Source: Endomychus coccineus
Taxonomy: Eukaryota; Arthropoda; Insecta; Coleoptera; Endomychidae
Reading direction: 5' to 3'
Assembly: GCA_958510875.1 (NCBI GenBank)
Contig: OY294068.1
Location: forward strand, 150,696,388 to 150,760,387
Length of the DNA stretch: 64,000 nucleotides
Every line of letters begins with the position of its first letter. The stretch's first letter is position 1. The translations under genes and the position numbers were made by a program. Shown piece by piece: positions 37,940-49,799 of this stretch. The notes below the pieces were generated by a model. That model searched no databases, had not been told where the DNA came from, and worked only from the letters and a program-made list of their open reading frames with translations.

Positions 37940-39870
37940 AATCGATTATTCTTGAAATTTAATGGTTCAGGCGCATCGATAGCGGCATATAACGCCAAAA
38001 GCTTATGGATTGCACAAACTGTTCCCACTCATTTTGGACTTTCGCCAAGGCAATTGGGAGAAATTTCACTTCCGGCTCACTCCCTGCCCTTATCGAAGAT
38101 GATGGCACCACAAGAAAGAGCCAACATTTTTGGTAAAATGTTTGCATTATATTCCACTCTGTATCTACTCCTTTTGATACTGCTGCCATCGATAGATAGT
38201 ATATGGTCTTTAGTCAGCGCACAATTAGGTTCATTGTACTTTATATGAATACGAACAAAGATATGTGATCAAACGAAATTCTGATTGTTGTTCTTAAGAA
38301 ATGTGCCTCAGAATTAAAGCTAGTTGTCTGCAGGATGTCTACCCTTCAGTTCAAACTTGGTGTGTATCCTTCCAGTTGGAAGGCAGCTTAAATCTAACCA
38401 ATTCCAAAATAAAGAAAGAAGACCCATTGTACTACCATCTGTGATCTCTAGAGTAATGGAGAAAATAATAAACATCCAGCCCATACAAGGCCTCTAGGTA
38501 GGCAAACAAAATCGTGAATGACCGGCAATATGGCTTCCGTCAATAGAGGTCAACAGGAGATCTGCTTGCCTACATAACAAATATATGGCAGCCATTCTAT
38601 TGAAAAATATGGAGAATCTCTAGCAGAAGCATTGACCGAGTCTGGCATCAAGCCCTTCTTGAAAAACTTTCGTCATATCGTTTGCCGCCCCAATTTTGTT
38701 GTTTTCTCTCAGATAGATCGCGCCAACTGGTGGATGACGAAGACTCCCTCGATACTATGAAAATTAACGCTGGTGTTCCACGGGGATCTGGTGTTTCCAT
38801 TTTGTTCCGTCTAAGACGATAACACTAGGCAAAAATTATATATGAAATCAAGAGATTATGTTCTTCCAAAACTACTTGAAATTGAAAAATGATATTGGAA
38901 ATTTTGTACCTGTAAATAAATGATCCTTTGGCTAAGCAACTTTTCCCTCATTTAACCAAAACTGATTATATTACCGTTTCCAATATCCCCATGATAAAAA
39001 TCTTCATCTTGGACAAACTGTATAATGGACGAATTGTAACTAGGGAAATTGGGATACGAATACTGGAGGAGTACACTTCATACCACTTCCTCATCTAGAG
39101 CCCCTATACCATTCAATGGAGATGTGATAATCTATTAGAGTTTGATGCTAGCAAAGCTGAAGCTTACATTTTCTCCAGGGAGGCGGATCCCACAATCTCT
39201 AAAGATGTCAGCTACAACTATTCCAATGAAGTCTTCCATATCCATGCTCGGGATAACCACCAACAGCACCCTGTCAAGGGGTGATTATGTGAGTTCCATT
39301 GCAAAAATCTTTCCACAGAAACTTGGTTTTGTATTCAATGCCAAGAGCTACTTTACATCCCAGCAGCTCCTCATAATCTACAAAGCAAATATTCGACCTG
39401 TTCGGGAGTATTGTTCACATGTTTGGAGTTTGGCTCCCAAACATACTCTGAAGCTCTTGGATTTTATCCAGAAGGGAGCTGTCTGTCAGTCTGATTGATG
39501 ACGTCACAATTACGATATCATTGTCTTCTCTAGAACATCGTAGAATGGTGGGCGTCTCTCCCTTTTCTATAGATATATCTTCATGGTCGGTATTCATCGG
39601 AAATATCAGCTATTATTCCACCAAAAGAGATTCCAGAGAGGCGGACTAGACGAGCTCAATCTGGTCACCCCTTCATTGTCAAGCTCGAGACCTGGCAAAC
39701 TTCTTCCTTCCAGACTTCATATTTCTATCGAACAGCGAAGTTGTGAAACTCTTCAGGTAGTGAGGTCTTTAACCGTCAAGAAAAATTTGAATGTCTGTCT
39801 CCTCCCTCAAGATTCCACCGCTGGCTTACACGACGTTCTTCGAACATTAAATGTTTTTCTCTCGATTAGG
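37940..39870 (+). pseudogene. jockey/CR1-like LINE, longest copy, decayed
   Basis: Segments occur in the right order for a non-LTR ORF2. The linker before the RT is SFWTFAKAIGRNFTSGSLPAL (about 38020). The RT follows: DRQYGFRQ-stop-RSTGDLLAYI (about 38520), VWHQALLEKLSSYRLPPQF (38640) and INAGVPRGSGV (38765). After about 300 bp of unrelated or rearranged sequence lacking a YADD box come SSISMLGITTNSTLS, IAKIFPQKLGFVF, FTSQQLLIIYKANIRPVREY (39220-39420) and the C-terminal SKRSRPGKLLPSRL-like part to about 39860. Stops and frameshifts are many and the endonuclease is absent. Same family as 9577-10200 and 51230-51600 (minus). Confidence 0.85.
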
Positions 39871-40602
39871 GGAAGTATGAAAAAGAAAGGATGTTCATCA
39901 GGGAATTGGCAGCAGCAATGGGATATCATCGAAATGATAGTGCATTTGTACATTCAAAATTACTATATTGTTAGCACAAAAGGGTAGTCTGTCCGTTGTT
40001 ACGATGCCGATATATATATATCTTTTGCAAGACCATGCATTCGCACCATGTACCATAATGTATATCTAATGTGCCTGTTTTGAGTTGTGCTTCTATTCTG
40101 ACGAATCTACTGTAACCTGCAACATTTGAAATGCGCGAATGTACAATTTCAACCATTACCAGACCTTCCATCTATCTTACACTTGCCGCAGTCTTCTTAC
40201 AGGAGTGATCGGAGTCAAAAAAGTCGAAAAAGAAAACCCTAGGTTTTTGATATTCCAATTCAGTGGTTGCATACAATCATTTACATACTGCGGTCAGTCA
40301 AGTATTTGCTGAGACAGGTATCGTAGGTCAGCCCTCTAACATGTCGTGAATTCCGACGTAGTAAAATGAGTTTGTAATGGCTTATATATAAATTCTTGGC
40401 AAATAGGTCACACTAACGCATATGTTTACTATTATCGTCTTAACGTACGTTTTCGTCTCACGACCATAATCAGAGTTTCTTAAAACTAATTGTTTCAAGC
40501 ACAAAGTGTCGGTATCGCCTTAATTTTAATTAAAAACGCTTACGTCGCCGAAATGAACAAAAACGAATAATCGAAATTGTAACACATTAATGTGCTAAAT
40601 AT
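39871..40602. other. no gene seen
   Basis: Mixed sequence with a short (AT)n run at 40010-40022. No supported feature. Confidence 0.4.
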
Positions 40603-41236
40603 ATGAATTCGTATCAAAAATTCGAACGGTATGTAGATGATTGCCTAAAGTGTGTTCCTAACGCTGTAAAATTGTCACACCCAGAAAATCATCCCAAAAA
40701 TTTGTAAATAGTTGGTAGTACACTGGAATTGAATGGCTACCCGAAAACGTTTTTTAACCCCATCATTAAAAAAAGAATAAACAAAATCTGTAATCGTACG
40801 TCATATATAAATAATATAAACAGTGATAAACATAAATTTATTACATTACCATACATTCCAGAGATCTCAGAGAAAATCAAGAAATGTCTAAAAAAGTATG
40901 ATATGAACCTATTAACTGTGTTGGTAAATAAATATTTTTCAAATCTGAAACATTTAATAACTAAAAATGAACAAAAACCAAACAGTATATAAATTATATT
41001 GTTTAGTATATATATTGTATTGCGACGGTACTTATACAGGAATCTATAAGCAATATTGGCAAAATAGGATGTACGGTCATAAATATAATACTAGAAGAGA
41101 AAACTGGGAATTTCCACCGTCCTTGCTAAAAATTGTTCTGATTATAATCATCAATTCGATCACAAAAATGTTGATATTTCAACTAAATAAACCAATTAAT
41201 ATACGGGATCTTCCTGAAGATGATTCACGTAAATAG
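40603..41236 (+). pseudogene. Penelope-like element: RT end plus GIY-YIG endonuclease
   Basis: One nearly continuous frame from 40603: FERYVDDCLKCVPN, where YVDD (40630-40641) is the catalytic RT motif in the form used by Penelope-like elements. A stop at about 40705 follows, then LELNGYPKTFFNPIIKKRIN and YIPEISEKIKKCLKKYD. A frame change near 40975 leads to NEQKPNSIYKL-type sequence and the GIY-YIG region (TVYKLYCLV...GTYTGIYKQ in place of the YVGQTGRYLKQ pattern), YGHKYNTRRENW, and the end at DLPEDDSRK. The upstream fingers of the RT are lost. The arrangement of RT, linker and C-terminal GIY-YIG is diagnostic. Best-preserved Penelope copy in the window. Confidence 0.85.
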
Positions 41237-41680
41237 TAACTCAAAGTCTGTAAGTTATAGAACAGACGTTCAATCATTAAGTCAAATTAAAAATTTGCAA
41301 ATTCCTACATCCATCTGTAAAAGTAAATTTTAGGTAGAATGCTGAAAAAAACAATATTTCTATTAAGGTCCGACATCCTTTTCCTATTACATCATAAATC
41401 TTCAACATCTGATTTGAAAGCATATTAGAATTCATTTTGGAAGTATTACTTTTTTATTTCATGAGATGACTTCAATTACTAGAGAAAGATTGCTTTCCAG
41501 TAGTTTTTTGATACACCTTCATATACTTGGAACATTAATTAATTCCGATTATCCATGTCTCGGTTCGTTTCGTCGACGTAGGCATTCTTAATTGAAAACA
41601 GTGCATTGAGGACGCTTTGTTCATGATAAAATTAGTACAAGCAATTCCGATTTAGGCAGTGATTATTTTTGATACCTCTT

Positions 41681-41705
41681 CTGATGATGGTCTTGAGACC
41701 GAAAC
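41681..41705 (+). ncRNA. hammerhead-like motif downstream of the Penelope ORF
   Basis: CTGATGA-T-GGTCT-TG-AGACC-GAAAC: a perfect 5-bp stem with a 2-nt loop between the two core boxes, and the same extra T before the stem as in the other copies. It lies 445 bp after the ORF end, close to the spacing in the 20.8-22.6 kb copies. Stem I pairing is weak here. The sequence after GAAAC is GTT, compatible with a UH cleavage position. Confidence 0.4.
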
Positions 41706-41919
41706 GTTCTTAGAAACAAAAATAGTAAACATATATGTGAGTGTAAGATATTTCCTGAGAATTTAGATATAATATATTCATCATCATTATTAGTTTATAA
41801 TGGCTGGAAATGTGTACGCAGATTACATATTACATGTAATTACGTATAGTAGTCAGGGTACGCAAGAGAGGTTGGTCAGTCGGGCCCTAAGTATGTGTAG
41901 AAAATAAAGAATGTGGGTC

Positions 41920-42190
41920 TAGACGGTGGGTACCGTTGATCTCCTCTATTTGCTGATGACACCAGCGTGATTAGAAGCGGCAACATTGAACATGATTTAA
42001 TGGGGTCTTGAGCAAACTCGAAACCTCATTCTTGAGTGGTTGTTTATTATAAGGTTGTTAGACACTAATCAACAAAATTTACGCTCAATTTTACTGTGGC
42101 AGTTCCGTTGTCAGAGGCACTGCCCCCTTCCCTTCACTTGATGGGAATGTCATTATCCGAATGATCGGTATAGGTACTGGTCTTTGTAAA
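41920..42190 (+). pseudogene. LINE reverse transcriptase palm fragment (FADD box)
   Basis: FADDTSVIRSGNIEHDLM begins at 41949. FADD is the catalytic Y/FxDD box of non-LTR RTs, and T-S-V-I follows as in jockey/CR1 elements. After a frame change, TRNLILEWLFII matches the L...I..W...N motif. Later sequence is weak. It is a short relic, with neither the preceding GVPQGS block nor the C-terminus intact. Confidence 0.75.
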
Positions 42191-43199
42191 ACATAGATTG
42201 TTCAGTTGATAGTTGTCATCCAATGAAATCTCATGATGTCATAACATAACTCGTAATCTTGCCTTAGTGATGACATCTATTGCAGTTGCAATCGGCTCCT
42301 TTTCCATACGTTCGTACACAAACACAGAATAATGAACCCAAATTGGAACCAAGTTCATCATTTTCATTTATTGCAAAGAATTATTGTGTTATATTATCGC
42401 TCAACTGAATAAATCTGAAGATTCGAAAAAAATTGTCATTTCCTTTACAGATATATAAAACGAGATCGTATATCCTGAACCTGTTCGTTTGTACTGTCGG
42501 CGCTTTCCTAAACATTTGTAGCAATTGACATGTTCTATATCACACAAATCCACATGGAATTGTAGAGGGCTTGGTTATTTATAGTCCGTCGTGAATATCA
42601 TACGCATACGCGTATGTCATACTGAACGAGGAGATATCCACATAATACCCGCGAGACAAACAACATTATTACAAAAAATGAGGACTATGCCGGTTATCCG
42701 TCGACAGATAAGACAAATTAAATGTCTTTCAACACTTTATTCCTGGAACCTAATCAATATTTCTCGCTTCTCTCCGAACATTTCAGTATTTACCAAATGT
42801 GTTTGAATTAGATTGAGACATTTTCATCCTCCCAATCCATCCATTTTCAGAAATATTGCTTGGCTCAATAATGTGTCACTGAATTTCGTATGTAATCATA
42901 TTTCATCAATTTAGATGGAATCTGGGAATATGACATCTTTTTATAGAAATTTGTCCAGACATGGTAATTTCCCGAAACGTTACCGATACATTTGATTGTG
43001 AAAATCCTATAGTTCACTTCTCTAGTTTGTTTCGTTGCCATGAAAATTAAAAAAAATTTCGGAAATTTCCATCCTCCTGGGTGTCCTGAACGAAATTATT
43101 ATTGACATATGAGCATATTTAACATTTTGCTTTTATATGAAAATTAAATTTTATGTTTCATATTAAACGAAATCATACTTTTAAAAAATTCTCTGCAAT
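42191..43199. other. no gene seen
   Basis: AT-rich; nothing supportable. Confidence 0.45.
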
Positions 43200-44045
43200 C
43201 TTATTTTTCTAAAAAGTCGAAAACTGCTTGAACTATTGAGCTTAAATTAGTTGAGCTAAAGGAGATGTCAATGTAACAATAAGAAATAACAGCTAATGAC
43301 GTTTTATCTCGAATCCATCTCTATCAAACTGTAGTATGCTGAAACTTATCAACAACTATACTATTATAATGTATAAAACATGATATATCAGAAAAAACAT
43401 TCCGCCTATTTTAGTGAACAAAAATTGTGTTAAGGAATTTTCAGTAATTTTTTGAAACTAGGAAGGGCGAAAATGATTTTATTCATCTACATATTATTCA
43501 TATATAGGTATTCCGACGGATCCAAACAGTTGTGTTTTAATGTTGAATAAAATTAAAAAGCAGGATTCCACCTATTTTAGTGAAGAAAACATAATATAAT
43601 GCATTACAGTAGATACAAATTAACGTCTTATTGATATGTTTCAACTCAGATGGGAGAAAAGCTTTTTTAACATTGCATATTTGTGAATATCCTGCAACTT
43701 CATAAGTATCTACTGTTATGAGATTTCAAGATACAAAAAAAGTTTCACTTCTAGTGAAGGAAACTTATTTCATAACACACAATTAGAGTTCCATTGAACA
43801 ATTTGTAGTATGTTTATCGAACTAAAATAGGTTAAAAAGATATTATTTATTACATCTATATTGGAATTCCAATTTACCCAAACTGTTACAATATCCAAAA
43901 ATGTAATAAAAACAGGATTCCGCCCATATTATTGAAGAAAATTGGAATTTTATAAACTTTGCAAATAACGGAGACCTGTAAATAGATCTAAAATTTCGAA
44001 ACATAGCAAAAAAGCTTTGTAAATATATATTCTATTAAAATTAAT
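43200..44045. repeat. degenerate tandem repeat, unit about 165-175 bp
   Basis: A conserved block of the form aacattccgcctattttagt / aggattccacctattttagt / aggattccgcccatattatt, followed by gaagaaaa, occurs at about 43395, 43560 and 43912. A weaker copy (gtttcacttctagtgaagga) lies at 43740. Intervals are about 163, 175 and 172 bp. A second block (attccgacggatccaaacagttgt at 43511 and attccaatttacccaaactgtt at 43866, each shown in part) recurs in the same order. This looks like an old, mutated satellite-type array. Confidence 0.5.
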
Positions 44046-44159
44046 ACTACAATATAAGTAACAGATAATTTTTATTTAGTATCATTATTATTTGTAATAT
44101 TGAAAACACAATTGTTGTCAACTCGTAAATACGTGATATAAATCACTTGCCGGTGAGAT

Positions 44160-44640
44160 GATGGTAGCTTTGTTACTTAGCTCCAATTATATCCTGATGA
44201 TGTTCAACTTTCAACTGAAGGTAGTATCGCTTGATTGATTGGCTGTTGCAGTATCCAGTTATTTTAATAAGTTCCTGTTCACTAATTTCTTTTTCTGCTA
44301 GATTCGGAACGGCTGTTGCTCGTGCAGAACGATTTGTCACTATAAATTTTTTTCATATTGATACCAACACTAACTGCCACTGATTTGAACCAACTGGATA
44401 TATTATTTTTGCAATAGGATATTTATTGGTACCCTTAGAATCTGTTTGTTTCCAATTTTTATTTGGTATTCAAAATAGTCTCTATATGTTTGTTTCTTTT
44501 AATCAACACTTCTTCGAACAACCAAACATGATAATTTTTATTATTTGTAACTAGCCATTCACTGTCACATACATTTTTGAACCATCTTGACAGTTTTAGA
44601 AATTTTTGGATTGTATTCAATCTGTCCAGTTAACATCCCC
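44160..44640 (-). pseudogene. tyrosine recombinase (Crypton/KIAA1958-like), C-terminal relic
   Basis: The minus strand gives KYPIAKNNISSWFKSVAVSV and GINMKK, then after a frame change TNRSARATAVPNLAEKEIS, EQELIKITGYCNSQSIKRYY, LQLKVEHHQDIIG. The pattern N-H-S-x-R-A-T-A ... E-Q-E-L-x-K-I-T-G-H ... S-I-x-x-Y is the catalytic C-terminus of eukaryotic tyrosine recombinases found in Crypton-like elements. Here the first His is Arg and the Gly-His is Gly-Tyr, so two catalytic positions are lost; the Arg and the final Tyr remain. The N-terminal half is not recognisable. Confidence 0.65.
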
Positions 44641-45823
44641 CCCCCCTCGTCGCACGCTAACCCATATGAGGTGATGTAAAAAAAATTTCGTTGGAAACCT
44701 TGTGGAGAATCTTCATCACAATCTTTTTCAAAACTCTTCATTAGATAAAGTAGTTGAGATTGATTTTATTTTTAAAGGATCTTTCTGTAGATGTCTGCGA
44801 GTGCAAACTCTGGATCGAAAACTGGATCAATTTTGATTTTATATTGATTAAACAACATTCCCTGTAACTGATTACAGATACGTTTCTGTCATTTATGAAC
44901 AAACCTCATCCATGGCCTACTAATTGTAGTGTCTTCGAATAATCTTGATATCAGATAAAATTAAAATGTATATTTCTTTTATTTAGATCAGAAATTTTCC
45001 TAAATCATTTTTTTTTTAGAAAATTGCCCTCGTCACTACGTGATAATTTTCAGAAAATTCATGTAGGTACCTACTCGAAAAATTTCCGACCATAATCCAA
45101 GCAAAAGGGACAATACAAGTGTACAGTATCCAAAAATGCATCCAATATGTTGCTGACAAATTCAAGTCATTTTACACGATAGCGATTTATCATTCTGCGA
45201 TATGTTTGTTTCCAGGCTCATGCCTGTGGTACAGTGACAGCTCTCCAGGAGGAGCAAGTAGTGTACATATTCACCTTCAATGTTGTTACATTACTGAGAT
45301 TACATTTACCTCTCCTCATATTATCCGCGCAAAAAAAAATGAAATTGAAAACTGCAAAATTGTAATTATTATATATTTTTATATTTGACAACCATTTTTA
45401 AATGAGATCAGTCAGCTAAATAAGATGGTGCCAGTCATCTTCTCTAATCTTTGCGTTTGAACCCCAGTGAGAGAAACAATTTTCAATCAACGGTGCTTTG
45501 ATGCACGTATTGGGTCTGTTGCCGTAGTAACGGCGGGAAGCTTTTGTTTTAGCCATACTCCCACAACAGCTGTACCATGTGAACCAGCGGTGAGAAATTA
45601 TTCAATGCAAGTGGGAATGACGAGGATTAATGTAACCACGCGGTATTTGTCTATTATTGTCTCACTTTATGGCAGTGAATCTAGATAGTTTTGTTTACCG
45701 TGTATAATAATTTATTGGTACAAAATAGGAAATATGGAATACATGTAGTTTTTGTGACTTTGGGAATGTGGTCGATCTTTACACAAACATGAATCTTCTG
45801 CGAAGCATTTACGATGTGCCTTA
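44641..45823. other. no gene seen; X-box-like site inside
   Basis: A run of ten C lies at 44637-44646. The stretch 45470-45610 is less AT-rich and contains an X-box-like site. A 73-codon + frame at 45467-45688 shows no domain. Confidence 0.35.
45518..45531. promoter_or_regulatory. X-box-like imperfect palindrome
   Basis: gttgccgtagtaac fits GTTGCC-N2-RGYAAC, the RFX-type X-box pattern. It sits in a locally less AT-rich stretch. No adjacent transcript start or exon is evident, so function is speculative. Confidence 0.25.
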
Positions 45824-46160
45824 TAGTCCAGGCAATAAGCCCGGAAAAAGACTATAATAAAAAAAATATATGGTAAGCTAGAATTCCAAAATTTCTTTTG
45901 CATTTTGTTTCTAATACCCCATAGATCATTCATGACTTTCAAGACGGCGGGGGTCGACCTTCCTACCCCCTCAAAACGGGATTTAAACCCCTCAGAGGAG
46001 CATTCTTATAAAAACAGTCCAAAATTAATGAATTAAGAGCCAAAAAGGACCCCTGGTATGTTTTTTTGGGTCGCTGATCACGATTCCGCAGTTAGTTTTC
46101 TCGATATAATATATAACTTATAATTTTGTTGGGTTTTTTTCTGGTTCGTTGCCTGGACTA
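45824..46160. mobile_element. 337-bp MITE, copy 2 of the TAGTCCAGG family
   Basis: The left end TAGTCCAGGCAATAAGCCCG pairs with the right end GGTTCGTTGCCTGGACTA. The internal order of ctataataaaaaaaa, ttcttttgcatt and gatcattcat matches the copy at 12771-12950, so the two belong to one family. This copy has about 150 extra bases in the middle, including a cgggggtcgacc block. No open frame. Confidence 0.75.
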
Positions 46161-47068
46161 TTAAGTTTTAAGCGGTCAAATATTAGTACTATTCGGGAAT
46201 TTACAAATTAATGAAAAAGAGCAGCTTAACAGGCTTAATTCGGGAAACAAGCTTTATCCTCTGGTGGACATCGTGAAAACCTGTTCTCCAAAAATCGTGG
46301 GAATTTTGAAGAACTTTTGGCTACTTTTGTATCCAACCTGATAAACAATATGTACCTCTGTATATTCGTGGCGGAAAATTAATTTTCTATATAGTTTTTT
46401 TTATTTGTAATAAAAATTAACATATACAGTTGATTATTGTTTCTTTTACAATAATTTTTACTCGTGAAAATCCGAGCAAAACCTCAAGAAAATGCACAAA
46501 ATAATTTACATTTCTTTTGCTGAGATTGGTAAACCTGTTCCCATCTCACGAGCCATAACTGTGTAGTACAAAGTGATTGTGTTGATACTCTTTGTAGGCT
46601 ATACTTTGTATTCAAATACTTTAGTTAATATGTATACAAATGTGTGATGACGATTTGAGAAATATATGTGTTGATTGGTCATTTAATGATATCATTATTA
46701 TACTTCAACTGTCATGAATTACATACCTTAATGTTGATGGAAATTTTTCCAAGCCCTGCCAGGTGTCTCATTAGATGTTGACTATAATAGTCTAGATGAA
46801 TTCAAAAATACTGAAAACTGATATGTCCGCGAAAATCCGTAATTTATTTTATGCCGATTACAAAACTTCCCCTTCACTACATATAGTGATTGAAGATAAA
46901 AACGCATAATCAGAGAATTCTAAAAAATTATAAATGAAAAACTACTTTAGAAATATTTATCAAATTACAAAAGGATTTGAACAAAGTTTGGTGGAGTTGA
47001 TTGCTATTCGGACCTTATTAATTCGGGTATGCTTTGTAAACTCATAATGAAATGGTTTGCATACCATG
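46161..47068. other. no gene seen
   Basis: AT-rich; nothing supportable. Confidence 0.45.
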
Positions 47069-48078
47069 ATAGTGTAGGAGCCAGAGCGATATTGATGGTC
47101 TGAACGTTAACCCGATGGCACTATGGTGTATCGTCAGAGGACGGTTCAATGACCAATTCATCTCACAGACCAAATTTTTGCCGGCTGGTAGATCTCGAGA
47201 TACAGCATTCGCATTGTTTTTGACTTCTTATACACTTCCATCATGTGCCATCATTTTTATCGTGCCCGTTTATCAGGCCGACCAGTTAAAATTGGACCGA
47301 AAATGGACTGCAAGTTAACCCTCCCAAACCTGGTGGAAAATGTTGATTGGTGTTGACAATTGTTAACATACCCTATGCCATCAAAAGTTATCGGTTCATT
47401 TCCTAGGGATTGACCATTATTTGGACCAAATTTTATGGCTAAAACTTGCTGGTTACAAGATAACATGATGGCACCATGTTAAGTAACTTTATTGGAGGTC
47501 AAATAAAGATTTGAAATTATTGACATCACTCTTTGCCTATTTAAACCCTCCAAAATCCCCTAAAACCAAAAAAATATGAACAATATGGATAATATGATCA
47601 ATTTTATCATGAATTGGTCAATTTTTGAGATTCTGGCTGGGTTTAAAATCGAAACGGCAGTTTTTTTGTTTTCGTTTTGTTTTGAGGGGTGGTTTTAGGG
47701 GGGGTTGAGGGTTTAAGTAGGCAACGAGTGATGACAATGATTTTAAATCTTTATTTGACCTCCAATAAAGTTATTTAACATGGTGGCATCATATTATCTT
47801 GTAACCCGCAAGTTTTAGCCATAAAATGAAAAAAGGAATAAACGGACACGATAAAAAATGATGGCATATGGTGGAAGTGTATAAGAAAGGCATGCTTTTC
47901 AAGTAACCGTTGGAAAGAGTTTACGTCCAGTATAAAAAGAATTTAGGATGCTGTATCTCGAGCCGGCGAAAATTCGGTCAGTGAGATGAATTGGTCATTG
48001 AACCATCCTCTAACGATAAACCATAGTGCCATCGGATTAATGTTCATTCCATCAATATCGCTCTGGCTCCCAGACTAT
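47069..48078. mobile_element. 1.0-kb near-perfect foldback element
   Basis: The left arm starts atagtgtaggagccagagcg and the right arm ends cgctctggctcccagactat. Long complementary blocks continue inward: ccgatggcactatggt with accatagtgccatcgg, caatgaccaattcatctcac with gtgagatgaattggtcattg, ggaggtcaaataaagattt with aaatctttatttgacctcc, and the ttaaaccctccaaa and gagggtttaa blocks. Arms run to about 47585 and from about 47655, leaving a loop near 70 bp. The left arm is longer by roughly 90-100 bp (extra sequence within 47270-47420). No coding capacity; family unknown. Confidence 0.85.
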
Positions 48079-49311
48079 AAGAGAAATGACAAGCTGGGTA
48101 CAATTACTCACTCACAGCAACGGTTGAAGTATACTTCCATGAATCGATACGTTTGGGTACCAAAGTTGGGAACAAGGTTTGTCACAGGCTCTTAACGAGT
48201 ACTAACTGATCAAAACAGCTGTCAACTGTTAGCAGCTTTGTTCACATTTCTATGATTACTTGATAATCATTTGTAATGTTCCGTCTATTCATGAATAATA
48301 TTCTTTGTGATTCGATGTCTGAGGTGTTGATCAATGAAGAAGTTTGATGTCTTGATAACGTAAAATTTCCCAAAATCACCTTGTGTTTTCCTAGTACTAA
48401 ATTTTCCTTATCACAATATTAACTCTACCTTATTATCCAATTTCAATTATACTACTCTAGTAATGTATTTCTGCAACCGCAACCTCACTTATATTGTACC
48501 ATAAATTGCTAAGAATATTCATGTTTTCATAAATTAGTGTCGTTTGAAGATGACACGCTAGTGTCGAAACTATAATCACGATTTGCTTCTATAATGTATG
48601 TGATAAAAACAAAGTAAAAGTGTTTTATTTTATTAAATCAATATGATAAATTATCACAAAGTAACGGCTTCCACTATTGAATTTTTGAAGAAATAAGTAG
48701 TTTAATTATTGATGACTATTTCTATTTCAGAACTCACGTATTTATATATTATACAATAGAAGAATGCTTAAGTATCACAATATAAGTACAATTTCTAGTT
48801 TAATGAAAATATTTTTAGTCGCCGCATGTTATATTCCTTCCTGAAAGTTCATTCATCAACTATCTCTACCCTAGTTTCTTTTTACAACACTGATGGCGAT
48901 GGCAATCGATAAAGTTCTGAACAATACCGTCACTCTATTTCTTGGGATATCGTTAGATATATATCCCCATTTAGAAGAGTTTTGTAGGAACATTAATAGG
49001 TTTTAAAATTTATACACCTACTGCTGTACAACGGAGCTATATCCTGCCAACTATGCTATAATAAACTGGCAGTCTACCTGTACAGACGATAAATTTGAAG
49101 TGATTTCGTATTCGGTTCTATAAATTATCTTTTATAACGCTTTGATATAGGCCATTCTATTCTTGAAGAAATGCAGTAAATCCAGTTAAATTAGACTAAA
49201 ATGTTAATTTCGTATATACAGTACAGGATTGGACTTGAAGTATTGGGGCTTCTAGTTGAATACTCCATTCAGTGATGCACTTTTCATGATCCGTACTTGT
49301 TGAATGATTAT
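48079..49311. other. no gene seen; one hammerhead-like motif
   Basis: AT-rich except for the motif listed separately at 48544-48570. Confidence 0.4.
48544..48570 (+). ncRNA. hammerhead-like motif with perfect stem II
   Basis: TTGAAGA-T-GACAC-GCTA-GTGTC-GAAAC. The 5-bp stem is perfect. Upstream gtcgt and downstream acgat (48587-48591) could pair as a stem I. The first core base is T instead of C and the extra T is again present. It is followed by an A/T-rich tail, as in the other copies, but no GIY-YIG domain is found just upstream. Confidence 0.35.
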
Positions 49312-49760
49312 TGAACTACTTAATTCGAAACATATTTTTCTAAAATAACTTAATCTTACACCAAACTTGTACATACTAATTGAATACAATATTGATCTGA
49401 AAAGAAAATAACATTCCGTTGATACAGAATATTGAGAAAACTGAAATAAATTACTGAATCCAAAACATATTTTCTTTCTTCTGAGATAATTGAATCACTC
49501 TGAAAATTGTAGATACTTGTTGATACAGAATATTGAGAACGTTGTCGAAAATTACTTATACAAATACATTTTCTTTTTTCTAAAATAACTAGATTACTAT
49601 AATTGAATCTTACAACAAAATTGTAGGTGTTAATGGAATTCTCTACAATATTAATCTGAAAAGAAAATGCCCATTTCTTGATATTTTATAGAATATTGAG
49701 AAAGCGGTCATGAATTACTTAATCTTAGACGAATTTTCTTTTTTGACGTACCGTGTTAAA
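49312..49760. repeat. irregular tandem repeat, composite unit about 250 bp
   Basis: tttttctaaaataact (49337 and about 49577), cttacaMcaaaMttgta (49354 and 49605), atctgaaaagaaaat (49395 and about 49654) and gaatattgaga (49426, 49527, 49691) recur in the same order. The spacing shows a long unit of about 250 bp with an internal near-duplicate of about 101 bp. Non-coding. Confidence 0.6.
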
Positions 49761-49799
49761 CGCAGAATAATTCAGCTAAGTTTGTCAAAAATAATGAAG

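Noticed and set aside
44637..44646. Run of ten C
   Set aside because: Simple homopolymer with no associated structure.
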